Positions 6,799-15,249 of a stretch of 41,143 bases of DNA are shown piece after piece (position 1 is the first letter of the stretch; the number at the start of each line of letters is the position of its first letter). The DNA is from Chitinophaga pinensis (lineage in GTDB: Bacteria; Bacteroidota; Bacteroidia; Flavobacteriales_D; Crocinitomicaceae), in contig CALPMT020000028.1 in NCBI GenBank assembly GCA_943324745.2, positions 1-41,143 of the forward strand, given 5' to 3'. The position numbers and the translations under genes were made by a program. The notes under the pieces are model-generated. The model was not told the DNA's origin and did not search any database. It was given only the letters and a program-made list of their open reading frames with translations.

Positions 6799-7332
6799 AT
6801 GAAATTTTTAGTTTTTCTATCCCTATTTTTTCTTTTAATGAGCTGTGCTATTCGTCAACCGTTTACTTCAGATATACAAAAAGAATACAATTTAAATACA
6901 CCTGATGCCATGAAAAAGGTGCAGTTTTACACTTCTTCAAGTATTGTTTTAGAGAGAGTTGTGACAAATGGGGGTAAGGCTAAAACGGATGATGGGACCC
7001 TAGTAACTTCAAAAAGTAAAGAGGAAAATAGGATTATCATTCCTACATTAACGAAATGCATATTTGAAAATTTTGATTCAACCGGAGTTATAAATGTTCG
7101 TTTCGAAATAGGAACAGGAAGAATTATCAAATTTGGACTAAGAGATACTCAGTCAAATGGTCGCTATTACTTCGTTGCTAAATGGGAATATGATAAAGGC
7201 GCAGAGGTTTCCTATGGAAATGAAGTATATTACGCAACTTCCAATTCTGCAAATGCTTGTTTGTTAGTATCCATCAAAAAATTACAAAAAACAAGAAGAA
7301 GAGATCGAGTTGTTAAAGGAATGAAAGTTTAA
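6799..7332 (+). CDS. small lipoprotein of unknown function
   Basis: The 177-aa product starts with a short hydrophobic signal ending in LLMSC, so Cys16 is the predicted lipidation site. The mature part opens with an alternating charged region that includes TPDAMKKVQFYTSSSIVLER (35-54). It then has several beta-like stretches (NRIIIPTLTKCIFENF, VINVRFEIGTGRIIKFGL, RYYFVAKWEYDKG) and a basic tail (KKLQKTRRRDRVVKGMKV). This layout is common for small Bacteroidota periplasmic lipoproteins, but I do not recognise a named family. It is the first gene of the rightward group and has its own promoter box. The 42-base gap to hemJ has no terminator, so partial co-transcription is possible. Confidence 0.75.
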   Translation: MKFLVFLSLFFLLMSCAIRQPFTSDIQKEYNLNTPDAMKKVQFYTSSSIVLERVVTNGGKAKTDDGTLVTSKSKEENRIIIPTLTKCIFENFDSTGVINVRFEIGTGRIIKFGLRDTQSNGRYYFVAKWEYDKGAEVSYGNEVYYATSNSANACLLVSIKKLQKTRRRDRVVKGMKV

Positions 7333-7374
7333 TCCGTAATTCTTCTCTCATCATTAGTCATTCGTTACTCAATT

Positions 7375-7914
7375 ATGGATTATAACGTTATAAAAGCACT
7401 ACATATAATATTTGTTGTAAGCTGGTTTGCTGGTTTGTTCTACATGGTACGTTTATTTATTTATCATACGGAAACAAAAGATAAGTCAGAATTAGAAGCA
7501 AAAATCCTCGGGGATCAATATAAAATCATGGAGAAAAAATTGTGGTTTATAATCACAACTCCTGCAATGATTTTAACTGTTGTCTTAGGAGTCTGGATGC
7601 TATTCAAAAACGATTCTTTACTGACACAAGCATGGATGCATATTAAACTGACTTTTGTAGTCTTGTTGTTAGTATATCATTTCATGTGTCACCGTATCAT
7701 GAATCAATTGAAACGCGATGAGATTCGTTGGACTTCCACCAAGTTGAGACTTTGGAATGAATTAGCAACTTTGTTTTTAGTAGCTATCGTATTTTTAGTG
7801 GAATTACAAACCACCTTAGATTGGGTGAAAGGAACCGTTGGATTTTTTCTAGTTGGAATTCTTCTGATGATAGCTGTGAAAATCTACAAACATATTCGAC
7901 AAAAAAATAAATAA
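7375..7914 (+). CDS. hemJ: protoporphyrinogen IX oxidase HemJ (CopD family)
   Basis: The 179-aa product has four or five membrane segments and opens with VIKALHIIFVVSWFAGLFYM, the recognisable start of HemJ, with the conserved His at residue 10. HemJ oxidises protoporphyrinogen IX to protoporphyrin IX in the membrane, the step before iron insertion, in bacteria without HemG or HemY. Other family features are KKLWFIITTPAMILTVVLG (54-72) and a conserved MHIKLTFVVLLL segment (84-95) with Lys. The length is normal. It is followed after 6 bases by the enoyl-CoA hydratase gene. The pathway link with ctaA (34669) in this window is biochemical, not positional. The alternative is an uncharacterised CopD-family protein; the HemJ reading is clearly better. 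Confidence 0.85.
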   Translation: MDYNVIKALHIIFVVSWFAGLFYMVRLFIYHTETKDKSELEAKILGDQYKIMEKKLWFIITTPAMILTVVLGVWMLFKNDSLLTQAWMHIKLTFVVLLLVYHFMCHRIMNQLKRDEIRWTSTKLRLWNELATLFLVAIVFLVELQTTLDWVKGTVGFFLVGILLMIAVKIYKHIRQKNK

Positions 7915-7920
7915 CGCATT

Positions 7921-8700
7921 ATGGAATATACTAATTTATTGACACATCAAAACGAATCCATTTTTTGGATTACGATTAATCGTCCTGCGCAATTAAATGC
8001 CTTGAATAAACTAACGATTCAAGAATTACATGAAGCTATAAAAGCTGCGAATGAAGATATTTCTGTACGGGTAATAGCTTTAACCGGTGCTGGTGAAAAA
8101 GCATTTGTTGCAGGTGCTGACATCAAAGAATTTGCTGATTTTTCTCCAGAAGAAGGGAAAAATTTAGCTAAAGAAGGTCAAAAAACGTTATTTGATTTGA
8201 TTGAGAATAGCAGTAAACCTGTAATTGCCGTAGTGAATGGTTTTGCCTTAGGCGGCGGGTTAGAATTAGCTATGGCAGCTCATATTCGTGTTGCATCAGA
8301 AAATGCTAAAATGGGTTTGCCAGAGGTAAGTTTAGGTGTAATCCCTGGTTATGGGGGGACACAACGCTTAAGTCAATTAGTAGGAAAAGGAAAAGCGAAT
8401 GAAATGATTTTCACTGCTGGAATGATTCCTGCTTCAGAGGCCTTATCTTGGGGATTAGTTAATGCTGTAACAACACAAGAAGAATTAGTAGCAACAGTGG
8501 AGAAAATTGCGTTTAAAATTGCGCATAATTCTCCTAGAGCGATTTCGAGTGCAATTCGTGCAGTAAATGCTAGTACTACAGCTAATTTGAACGGATTTTC
8601 AACTGAAATCGAAGAATTTGGAAATTGTTTTGGCACCAAAGATTTCGTGGAAGGAACAACCGCATTTTTAGAAAAAAGAAAACCAACTTTTACCAACTAG
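7921..8700 (+). CDS. enoyl-CoA hydratase/isomerase family protein
   Basis: The 259-aa product is a crotonase-fold enzyme that would hydrate trans-2-enoyl-CoA in beta-oxidation or a related pathway. The oxyanion-hole and catalytic segments are present: AGADIKEF (64-71), NGFALGGGLELAMA (106-119, Glu115) and GLPEVSLGVIPGYGGTQRL (132-150, Glu135), so both Glu residues of a true hydratase are kept. The length is typical for bacterial Crt/PaaF-like proteins. No other fatty-acid gene is adjacent, so the substrate cannot be fixed from context. It is separated by 6 bases from hemJ and by a single base from the TTG start of the flippase gene, which suggests one transcript. Confidence 0.88.
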   Translation: MEYTNLLTHQNESIFWITINRPAQLNALNKLTIQELHEAIKAANEDISVRVIALTGAGEKAFVAGADIKEFADFSPEEGKNLAKEGQKTLFDLIENSSKPVIAVVNGFALGGGLELAMAAHIRVASENAKMGLPEVSLGVIPGYGGTQRLSQLVGKGKANEMIFTAGMIPASEALSWGLVNAVTTQEELVATVEKIAFKIAHNSPRAISSAIRAVNASTTANLNGFSTEIEEFGNCFGTKDFVEGTTAFLEKRKPTFTN

Positions 8701-8701
8701 T

Positions 8702-10147
8702 TTGAATCCACTTAAGAAATTACTTTCTCAGTCTGCTATTTATGGGTTGTCCAGCATCGTTGGTCGACTTTTGAATTATTTATTGGTTCCACTCTATACT
8801 GCAGCGTTTGCCAATCCCTCAGATTATGGAGTGGTTTCTGAATTATATGCCTACGTCGCTTTTTTAGTAGTGCTACTAACTTTTGGTATGGAGACCTCCT
8901 TTTTCCGTTTTATTCAACTTAAGGACGATAAAGAAGAAGTGTTTCAAAATAGCTTTTTGACGGTTATTGGAATCAATATTCTCTTTTTCTTAGTGAGTTT
9001 GTTCTTTAATCAAAATATCGCCAATTTCCTTTTATATCCTAATCATAATGAGTATGTTGTATTGCTGATTGCAGTGGTTTGCATCGATGCTATATCTAGT
9101 TTGCCTTTGGCTAAATTGCGCGCAGAAGAACAAGCTAAAAAATTCGTTGGAATTCAATTAGCATCAATTTTCGTGAATATTGGATTGAATCTCGTTTTGA
9201 TGTTGCTCATTTTTGATAAGTCACGACCCGAACAAGGAGTCTTATATATTTTACTAGCTAACTTGGTTTCTTCCCTTGTAAAACCCCTGTTATTATACAA
9301 GCATTTTCTTCATTTACGCTTAAAATTTAATCCTGAATTAGCAAAAGAAATGGTGGTATATGCTTTACCATTGGTTTTTGGTGGGTTTGCAGGAATTATT
9401 AATGAAACGTTAGACCGAGCATTATTGAAACGTTTGTTGTTTGAGTCAGGTCAAACCCTTGAATATGCGAAAGCTCAAGTTGGTATTTACAGCGCTGTAT
9501 ATAAGTTAGCGATGCTTGTTTCTATTTTATTGCAAGCCTATCGTTATGCTGCTGAGCCGTTCTTTTTCTCACAAATGAAAAATCAAGACAAAGATAAGAT
9601 ATACAGTAAAGTGATGAATTACTTCGTAGCGACAGTTTGTTTGGTTTTCTTAGTAGTTACTTTAAATATTGACATCTTTAAACACTTTATTCGTAATGAG
9701 AGTTACTGGGTTGGCTTAGGTGTTGTTCCCATTTTATTACTTGCTAATGTGTTTTTAGGTATTTACTATAATCAAAGTATTTGGTACAAACTTTCCGGTC
9801 AAACTAAATTTGGAGCTTACATTGCCATCGGTGGGGCTACATTAACTGTTGTTTTAAATGTCCTCTTTATTCCTGTTTATGGGTATTGGGCATGTGCATG
9901 GACGACCTTAATTGTTTATGCTGCACAAATGATAGCTTCGTACTATTTAGGTCAAAAATTTTATCCTATCAACTATAACTTACGAAAGTTTTTCTTTTAT
10001 ATGGGATTGAGTTTACTCTTTTTCTTTTTGTGCTACGTCATGGACATTCAAACGGTTTGGCTGAAATTTATTGTGCATAATCTTTTTGTCCTAGCGTTCG
10101 TAGGTTTAGCGTGGAAATTAGAAAAACCACTCGCTAAAAGTAAGTAG
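8702..10147 (+). CDS. polysaccharide flippase (Wzx/MATE-like, MVF superfamily)
   Basis: The 481-aa product has about 14 membrane helices from end to end. Its start, LKKLLSQSAIYGLSSIVGR, then YLLVPLYTAAFANPSDYGVV, is the standard beginning of Bacteroidota oligosaccharide/lipopolysaccharide flippases, and repeated GxYxxxYKLAML-type motifs (about residues 261-270) fit the family. It would move lipid-linked sugars across the inner membrane. The start is TTG at 8702, one base after the hydratase stop; the first conserved residues (NPLKKLLSQ) begin right after it and no ATG is available before residue 60, so the TTG start is favoured. No glycosyltransferase cluster is next to it, which is typical of the scattered flippase copies in this phylum. 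Substrate unknown. Confidence 0.85.
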   Translation: MNPLKKLLSQSAIYGLSSIVGRLLNYLLVPLYTAAFANPSDYGVVSELYAYVAFLVVLLTFGMETSFFRFIQLKDDKEEVFQNSFLTVIGINILFFLVSLFFNQNIANFLLYPNHNEYVVLLIAVVCIDAISSLPLAKLRAEEQAKKFVGIQLASIFVNIGLNLVLMLLIFDKSRPEQGVLYILLANLVSSLVKPLLLYKHFLHLRLKFNPELAKEMVVYALPLVFGGFAGIINETLDRALLKRLLFESGQTLEYAKAQVGIYSAVYKLAMLVSILLQAYRYAAEPFFFSQMKNQDKDKIYSKVMNYFVATVCLVFLVVTLNIDIFKHFIRNESYWVGLGVVPILLLANVFLGIYYNQSIWYKLSGQTKFGAYIAIGGATLTVVLNVLFIPVYGYWACAWTTLIVYAAQMIASYYLGQKFYPINYNLRKFFFYMGLSLLFFFLCYVMDIQTVWLKFIVHNLFVLAFVGLAWKLEKPLAKSK

Positions 10148-10260
10148 ATTTATAATCCAAAATACTATACGATCTACTACGTATTAATCTAGAATACCTT
10201 CTTTCGATTTTAAAAATTTTCTTATATTGTAAATATGTTTAACATTTATACTCAATTGCT

Positions 10261-10944
10261 ATGAACAGATTTCACAAAGATTGGACAGAAATTAAGACAA
10301 ACGATAGCTGGGCCATATTTAAAATAATGTCAGAATTTGTTGAAGGTTATGAACGCATGTCTAAAATCGGACCATGTATCTCCATCTTTGGATCAGCTCG
10401 AACGAAACCAGATAATAAGTACTACCAATTAGGTGTTGAAGTTGCGCGTAAATTTGCTGAAAATGGATACGGTATTATCACTGGTGGTGGGCCAGGAATC
10501 ATGGAAGCAGGAAATAAAGGAGCTCAAGAAGGAAAGGGTAAATCTGTAGGATTAAACATTGATTTACCATTTGAACAAAATCATAATCCATACATTGATC
10601 AAGAGCATAACTTAGAATTTGATTACTTCTTTGTTCGAAAAGTCATTTTTGTAAAATATGCACAAGGTTTTGTTATTTTACCTGGTGGTTTAGGGACGAT
10701 CGATGAATTATTTGAAGCTTTAACTTTGATTCAAACGAAGAAAATTTCGCGTAGACCAGTTGTTTTAATAGGTCATAAGTATTGGGATGGATTAATTGAA
10801 TGGATCAAAGAAGCAATGCTTGAACAAGAACATAATATTTCCCCTGAAGATTTAGATTTATTTAAAGTTGTTGATACAGCAGATGAAGCCGTAGCTTATG
10901 TTGATGACTTCTTTAAAAATCATGATTTAAAACCAAATTTTTAA
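10261..10944 (+). CDS. LOG family protein (TIGR00730, cytokinin-activating-like phosphoribohydrolase)
   Basis: The 227-aa Rossmann-fold product contains SIFGSARTKP (41-50), GYGIITGGGPGIMEAGNKGA (69-88) and the LOG signature PGGLGTIDE (141-149), which together form the nucleoside-5'-monophosphate binding and catalytic site. LOG enzymes release the base from (N6-modified) AMP; the old name lysine decarboxylase-like is misleading. The N-terminal 35 residues before the fold resemble those of the longer Bacteroidota forms. It stands alone: 113 bases upstream have no gene and no clear TAnnTTTG box, and a strong bidirectional terminator follows at 11002-11039. The physiological substrate in bacteria of this type is not known. 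Confidence 0.88.
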   Translation: MNRFHKDWTEIKTNDSWAIFKIMSEFVEGYERMSKIGPCISIFGSARTKPDNKYYQLGVEVARKFAENGYGIITGGGPGIMEAGNKGAQEGKGKSVGLNIDLPFEQNHNPYIDQEHNLEFDYFFVRKVIFVKYAQGFVILPGGLGTIDELFEALTLIQTKKISRRPVVLIGHKYWDGLIEWIKEAMLEQEHNISPEDLDLFKVVDTADEAVAYVDDFFKNHDLKPNF

Positions 10945-11001
10945 AGAATATTTTTTGGTGTATTAGAATGATAAATACCCAAAACCAGGCTTTTGTATAT
11001 T

Positions 11002-11039
11002 AAAAAGGCACTCCGAATAATATTCTGAAGTGCCTTTTT
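11002..11039. terminator. bidirectional terminator between LOG gene and SUF operon
   Basis: AAAAAGGCACT (11002-11012) pairs with AGTGCCTTTTT (11029-11039), and the pairing continues inward almost fully. A-run on the left and T-run on the right let it act on both strands, fitting two convergent transcription units (LOG gene rightward, SUF operon leftward). Confidence 0.85.
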
Positions 11040-11080
11040 AAATTTATATAAGTACAAAGTTGAACAGCTAATTCGTTTAA

Positions 11081-11383
11081 TTACAAAAATCCTAATTCTA
11101 ATTTTGCTTCTTCACTCATCATGTCTTTGTCCCATGTTGGTTCAAAAACGATGTTCACTTTACACGATTTTACCCCTTCCACAGAAGCTACTTTATCTTC
11201 TACTTCCTTAGGCATCGTTTCAGCAACCGGACAGTTCGGAGAAGTTAAGGTCATATCAATTTCCACCTCTTGTTCAGGAGAAATTTTCACTTCATAAATC
11301 AATCCTAATTCATATACATCCACAGGAATTTCTGGATCGTATATGGTTTTTAGCATGTCAACAATTTTGTTTTCTAATTCCAT
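11081..11383 (-). CDS. DUF59/MIP18-family Fe-S assembly protein (SufT-like)
   Basis: The 100-aa single-domain product has the family marks YDPEIPVDVYELGLIY (15-30) and TSPNCPVAETMP (47-58) with the conserved Cys51, and ends with an Fe-S-assembly-type FEPTWDKDMMSEEAKLELG. DUF59 proteins of the SUF operon (TIGR02945 type) help deliver Fe-S clusters to client proteins. It is the last gene of the operon, 6 bases after sufE, and the terminator at 11002-11039 lies downstream. The length and placement are as in other Bacteroidota suf operons. Confidence 0.9.
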   Translation of the reverse strand: MELENKIVDMLKTIYDPEIPVDVYELGLIYEVKISPEQEVEIDMTLTSPNCPVAETMPKEVEDKVASVEGVKSCKVNIVFEPTWDKDMMSEEAKLELGFL

Positions 11384-11389
11384 CCTATT

Positions 11390-11812
11390 TTATTTTGTAG
11401 TGCCAAGGGCTACTAATGATGCCATTTTCATTTTTTTTACCATACTCGCTAAACCGTTTGATCGGGTAGGAGAGAGGTGTTCATGCAAACCAATACGGTC
11501 GATGAAAAATAATTCGTTTTTAAGAATTTCTTCTGGCGTTTCATTGTCCAATACGCGAATAAGCAAGCCAATAATTCCTTTCGTAATTATCGCGTCGGAA
11601 TCTGCTTTGAAGTGCATGGTGCCCTCACGAAATTCTGCATCTAACCAAACTTTCGACTGACATCCTTCAATGATGCGGTCTTCTGTTTTTTTATCGTCAG
11701 CTATTTTTGGTAAATCTTTTCCTAACTCGATGAGGTACTCGTATTTCTCCATCCAATCGTCATAGATCGCAAAGTCCTCAATGACCTCTTCTTGTTTTTC
11801 TTGTAGTGTCAT
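11390..11812 (-). CDS. sufE: SufE, cysteine desulfurase sulfur acceptor
   Basis: The 140-aa product is SufE: it takes sulfur from the persulfide on SufS and passes it to SufBCD. The acceptor loop IIEGCQSKVWLDAEF has the expected active-site Cys51, and the following FKADSDAIITKGIIGLLIRV matches the family core. It sits 6 bases after sufS, so the two partner proteins are made together. The length (E. coli SufE is 138 aa) is normal. Downstream, the DUF59 gene follows after 6 bases. Confidence 0.92.
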   Translation of the reverse strand: MTLQEKQEEVIEDFAIYDDWMEKYEYLIELGKDLPKIADDKKTEDRIIEGCQSKVWLDAEFREGTMHFKADSDAIITKGIIGLLIRVLDNETPEEILKNELFFIDRIGLHEHLSPTRSNGLASMVKKMKMASLVALGTTK

Positions 11813-11818
11813 AGTGCG

Positions 11819-13054
11819 TTATTTAAGCATCGTAATGGCTTTTTCCAAAGCGCCGATAAAAGTGTCTATTTCTTGTTTGGTATTGTAAAATGCAAACGAT
11901 GCACGCACAGTCCCTGGAATACGATAAAAATCCATCAATGGTTGTGTGCAATGATGTCCTGTGCGTACCGCAATCCCTTGTTTATCCAACAAAGTACCCA
12001 AATCAAACGGATGTATTCCATCGATAACAAACGAGACAACACTTGTTTTCTTTTTAGATTCACCAACAATGTGTAAGCCCTCAAACGTTAACAACAAGTC
12101 ATGCGCATAGTGTGCTAATTCTAATTCATGACGTTCAATATCTTCGATGTTAAATTGACTCAAATATTCAATTGCTTTCCCCAAACATATAGCACCAGCA
12201 ATATGAGGAGTTCCGGCTTCAAATTTGAAAGGTAATTCGTTATACGTTGTTTTTTCGAATGTCACTTTCGCAATCATATCGCCACCACCTTGGTAGGGAG
12301 GCATTTTATTTAAAAGTGCTTCTTTACCATATAATACGCCAATACCAGTTGGACCAAATACTTTATGTCCGGAGAATGCAAAGAAATCACAATCTAATTC
12401 CTGTACATCAATCTTGGTATGTTGGATACTTTGTGCACCGTCGATGAGTACTTTTGCACCAACTGCATGTGCACTAACAATCATTTTTTTGATAGGATTG
12501 ATTGTTCCTAGCGTATTGGAAATATGGGTAACCGAAACTAATTTCGTTTTTGGAGAAAGTAGTTTTTCATATTCTTCTAATAATAAATCTCCTTTTTTAC
12601 TAATCGGAATTACTTTTAGTACACAGCCTACACGTGCACATAGCATTTGCCATGGCACAATGTTGGAATGGTGTTCCATATGAGAAATAATGATTTCATC
12701 ACCCGCTTGCAACAAAGCACCAAAAGAATTTGCTACCAGATTAATACTATCGGTAGTTCCTTTTGTGAAAATGATTTCGTGCGTATGTTTTGCGTGAATA
12801 TAGTTAGCGATAGTTGCGCGAGCTGCCTCATATTCATTGGTCGCCTTTTGACTTAAATGATGGACACCTCGGTGAATATTCGCATTGTTTTTGGTGTAAT
12901 ATAAATTGATTGCGTCAATAACCGATTGTGGTTTTTGAGAGGTTGCACCATTATCAAAATAAATCAAATTTTTCCCGTAAATGGTTTGACGTAATGCAGG
13001 AAAATCTTCTCTAACTTCTCTACTGGATAATTTTCTTTTAGGACGTGTTTCCAT
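11819..13054 (-). CDS. sufS: SufS, cysteine desulfurase (class V aminotransferase fold)
   Basis: The 411-aa PLP enzyme removes sulfur from L-cysteine to feed Fe-S cluster assembly. Visible features: IYFDNGATSQKP (31-42), the PLP-contacting SHMEHHSNIVPW (124-135) and LIDGAQSI (203-210), the PLP Lys231 in SGHKVFGPTGIG (228-239), and the catalytic Cys369 in RTGHHCTQPL (364-373). The short loop around the Cys is the group II (SufS/CsdA) form, which depends on SufE. The upstream neighbour tlyA ends 21 bases before the ATG. The gene order sufS-sufE-DUF59 at the operon end is standard. Confidence 0.93.
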   Translation of the reverse strand: METRPKRKLSSREVREDFPALRQTIYGKNLIYFDNGATSQKPQSVIDAINLYYTKNNANIHRGVHHLSQKATNEYEAARATIANYIHAKHTHEIIFTKGTTDSINLVANSFGALLQAGDEIIISHMEHHSNIVPWQMLCARVGCVLKVIPISKKGDLLLEEYEKLLSPKTKLVSVTHISNTLGTINPIKKMIVSAHAVGAKVLIDGAQSIQHTKIDVQELDCDFFAFSGHKVFGPTGIGVLYGKEALLNKMPPYQGGGDMIAKVTFEKTTYNELPFKFEAGTPHIAGAICLGKAIEYLSQFNIEDIERHELELAHYAHDLLLTFEGLHIVGESKKKTSVVSFVIDGIHPFDLGTLLDKQGIAVRTGHHCTQPLMDFYRIPGTVRASFAFYNTKQEIDTFIGALEKAITMLK

Positions 13055-13075
13055 TTGGTGAAATGTTTGTTTAAG

Positions 13076-13810
13076 TTAGTTATTTTTTTTCAACCACATT
13101 AAAAATTCGCGATTACCATCTCCACCTAATAATGGGGATTCAATGCTCTCTTGAACGGTAAAATTACTACGTAAAGCATACGTTTTTACCTGTTCTAATA
13201 TTTCAGGATATAGTTTTTGATTTTTTACAATTCCTTTTTTGGAAATGTTTTCTCTTCCCGCTTCAAATTGTGGTTTTACCAATGCAATAATATCACCACC
13301 CATAGTGATAAAAGGGTGTAAGAAAGGAAATATTTTTTCAAGCGAAATAAAAGAAACATCAATTACGATGATTCCTACTTGTTCCGGAATATGTCGTAAG
13401 GTTAATTCACGCGCATGGGTTTGTTGTAAATCGATAACCTTTGGGTTGGATTTAATACGTTCGTGTAATTGGTTTGTACCAACATCCACACAATATACTT
13501 TAGCAATATCTTTACTTAATAATACCTCTGTAAATCCTCCTGTTGAAGCGCCCAGGTCCATGGCTATTTTTCCTGCTACTGGAATATCCCAAGTTTCTAA
13601 CGCTTTTAATAATTTTAAAGCACCGCGAGAAACCCAAGGCAATTCTTCTTCAATCAGTTCTATTACTGCTGTTTCAGCGATTTTTTTCCCAGGTTTATTG
13701 ATTAATTTCCCATCGACTTTTACACCAACTTCTTCAATCATTTTTTCTGCTCGAACGCGAGTAGAAATTAAACCTCTGTTTACTAGTATTTTATCTAATC
13801 GCTCTTCCAT
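13076..13810 (-). CDS. tlyA: TlyA-family rRNA 2'-O-methyltransferase
   Basis: The 244-aa product has an N-terminal S4 RNA-binding domain (MEERLDKILVNRGLISTRVR onward, about 1-60) followed by an FtsJ-like methyltransferase: SRGALKLLKAL (61-71), the SAM loop MDLGASTGGFTE (84-95), VIDVSFISL and LVKPQFEAGR. TlyA in mycobacteria 2'-O-methylates 16S and 23S rRNA; annotation as haemolysin is historical. The probable catalytic Lys, Asp, Lys and Glu are all present. It lies inside the SUF operon, 7 bases after sufD and 21 before sufS, an unusual guest that is nevertheless tightly co-transcribed. The family assignment is firm; the exact rRNA target in this organism is inferred. Confidence 0.88.
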   Translation of the reverse strand: MEERLDKILVNRGLISTRVRAEKMIEEVGVKVDGKLINKPGKKIAETAVIELIEEELPWVSRGALKLLKALETWDIPVAGKIAMDLGASTGGFTEVLLSKDIAKVYCVDVGTNQLHERIKSNPKVIDLQQTHARELTLRHIPEQVGIIVIDVSFISLEKIFPFLHPFITMGGDIIALVKPQFEAGRENISKKGIVKNQKLYPEILEQVKTYALRSNFTVQESIESPLLGGDGNREFLMWLKKNN

Positions 13811-13817
13811 GCAGCGT

Positions 13818-15095
13818 TTACCCTTTATTTACACCTAATTTATTGTTTACAAGTGTTGTTACTTTTTCTTTTACTGCTTCAGAAGTAAATTTATCGAGTA
13901 CGTCACCTATAAAACCATGTAAAAGTAAGCTTTTTGCAGATTTTTCTGAAATTCCGCGTGCACGTAAATAGAAAATCGCTTCTTCGTCAATTTGCCCAGT
14001 GGTAGAACCATGCGAACATTTCACATCATCCGCATAAATCTCTAATTCTGGTTTGGAGTTCATGGAAGCATTATCACTCAACAATACATTTGCATTGGAT
14101 TGAAATGCATTAATTTTTTGAGCGTCTTGGCGAACAAACACTTTCCCATTAAACACACCTGTCGATGCATCATCCAATACACCTTTATATAACTCATTGG
14201 AAATACAATGTGCTACTTTATGGTCAACGGTAGTATGGTTGTCAACTACTTGTTTGTCATTTAATAAATACGTTCCAAAAAGATTTGTCTCCGCATTTTC
14301 ACCGATAACCTGCACATGTACATTGTTCCGTACAATTGCTCCGGAAAAGGTAGATGTGGTTAAGGTAAAAGTAGAATCACGTTTTTGGATTACTTGTTCT
14401 GTACCGATGTGAAAATCAGCCGTACCTTCCGCTTGAATTTTGTCTACAAACAATTTTGCATTTTGTTCCAGATGAATTTCACTGATGGTGTTTGTAAAGT
14501 TTTGGGAAGAATTTTCTCCATAATAACTAAACGTAATATGTGCTTGTGTATTTTCAAGTGCATGGATGATATTACGGGTACTTGCAATGTTGTTCGAACC
14601 AGTTGTCAAATGAATAATTTGAATACTTTGGTTAGCGGCAACATTTTTAGAGATGTTAATCGCAACACCATCTGTCGCATAATACGTATTGATTGCATTA
14701 AAAATTTCACCTTCCACAGCAATGTTTTTGGTGGAATTTTCAGCAATCCATTCCGGAGAAACTTGACTTAATGGACTTACTTGCAGTCCTGTTTCTGGAA
14801 TAATTTCGGATAAAGTTTCGGAGTAAAATCCATTAACAAATACCAAAACAGATCCCGTTAATCCTTCAATTTTATAATTTTCGATAGAAGGTATTTCAGA
14901 AGAAGTTTGTATCGCAAAATGAGCGTTTGCAATACGTGCCGTACGCGTGTATTTCCATGCTTCTGTACGTGTAGTTGGAAACACATTTTGAGAAAGGGTT
15001 GCAAATGCAAGTGCTCTTTGTGCTTCTGGAATTACTAATCTAACTCCTTCCAAAGCTATACGTTCGTGAAATTTAGTGATTTGATCCATGTTCAA
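13818..15095 (-). CDS. sufD: SufD, Fe-S cluster scaffold subunit
   Basis: The 425-aa product belongs to the SufB/SufD family and matches SufD by length and N-terminus (PTTRTEAWKYTRTARI, about residues 40-55; plants and bacteria share xxEAWKYT). The C-terminal beta-helix has the family ending SNANVLLSDNASMNSKPELE, then IYADDVKCSHGSTTGQIDEE with the conserved Cys and His that take part in cluster assembly on SufBC2D. The start could be the ATG at 15095 or the one two codons later (MDQITKF). The TlyA gene follows after 7 bases. A 154-base repeat-rich gap separates it from sufC. Confidence 0.92.
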   Translation of the reverse strand: MNMDQITKFHERIALEGVRLVIPEAQRALAFATLSQNVFPTTRTEAWKYTRTARIANAHFAIQTSSEIPSIENYKIEGLTGSVLVFVNGFYSETLSEIIPETGLQVSPLSQVSPEWIAENSTKNIAVEGEIFNAINTYYATDGVAINISKNVAANQSIQIIHLTTGSNNIASTRNIIHALENTQAHITFSYYGENSSQNFTNTISEIHLEQNAKLFVDKIQAEGTADFHIGTEQVIQKRDSTFTLTTSTFSGAIVRNNVHVQVIGENAETNLFGTYLLNDKQVVDNHTTVDHKVAHCISNELYKGVLDDASTGVFNGKVFVRQDAQKINAFQSNANVLLSDNASMNSKPELEIYADDVKCSHGSTTGQIDEEAIFYLRARGISEKSAKSLLLHGFIGDVLDKFTSEAVKEKVTTLVNNKLGVNKG

Positions 15096-15130
15096 ATTCG
15101 ATGTAAATTCAATTATTCATTTTTAATATC

Positions 15131-15249
15131 CTCGCAGCCTGATGCTCCCGTAGGTTGAGGCTCTCGAAACCTGATGCTCTCGAAAACTCTAAACATAACT
15201 TTACCGCAGCCTGAGGTTTCGTATGCTGAGGTTCTCGAAGCATCGAAGC
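15131..15249. repeat. degenerate intergenic repeats between sufC and sufD
   Basis: The gap is built from variants of one short motif: CTCGCAGCCTGATGCTC (15131-15147), GGTTGAGGCTCTCGAAACC (15153-15171), CTGATGCTCTCGAAA (15171-15185), CGCAGCCTGAGGTTTCG (15205-15221) and GCTGAGGTTCTCGAAGC (15225-15241). Inverted copies can pair into hairpins. The stretch is visibly richer in GC than its neighbours. It resembles the GGTTGAGCGnAGTCGAAACC-type intergenic repeats scattered in Flavobacteriia. Confidence 0.65.
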
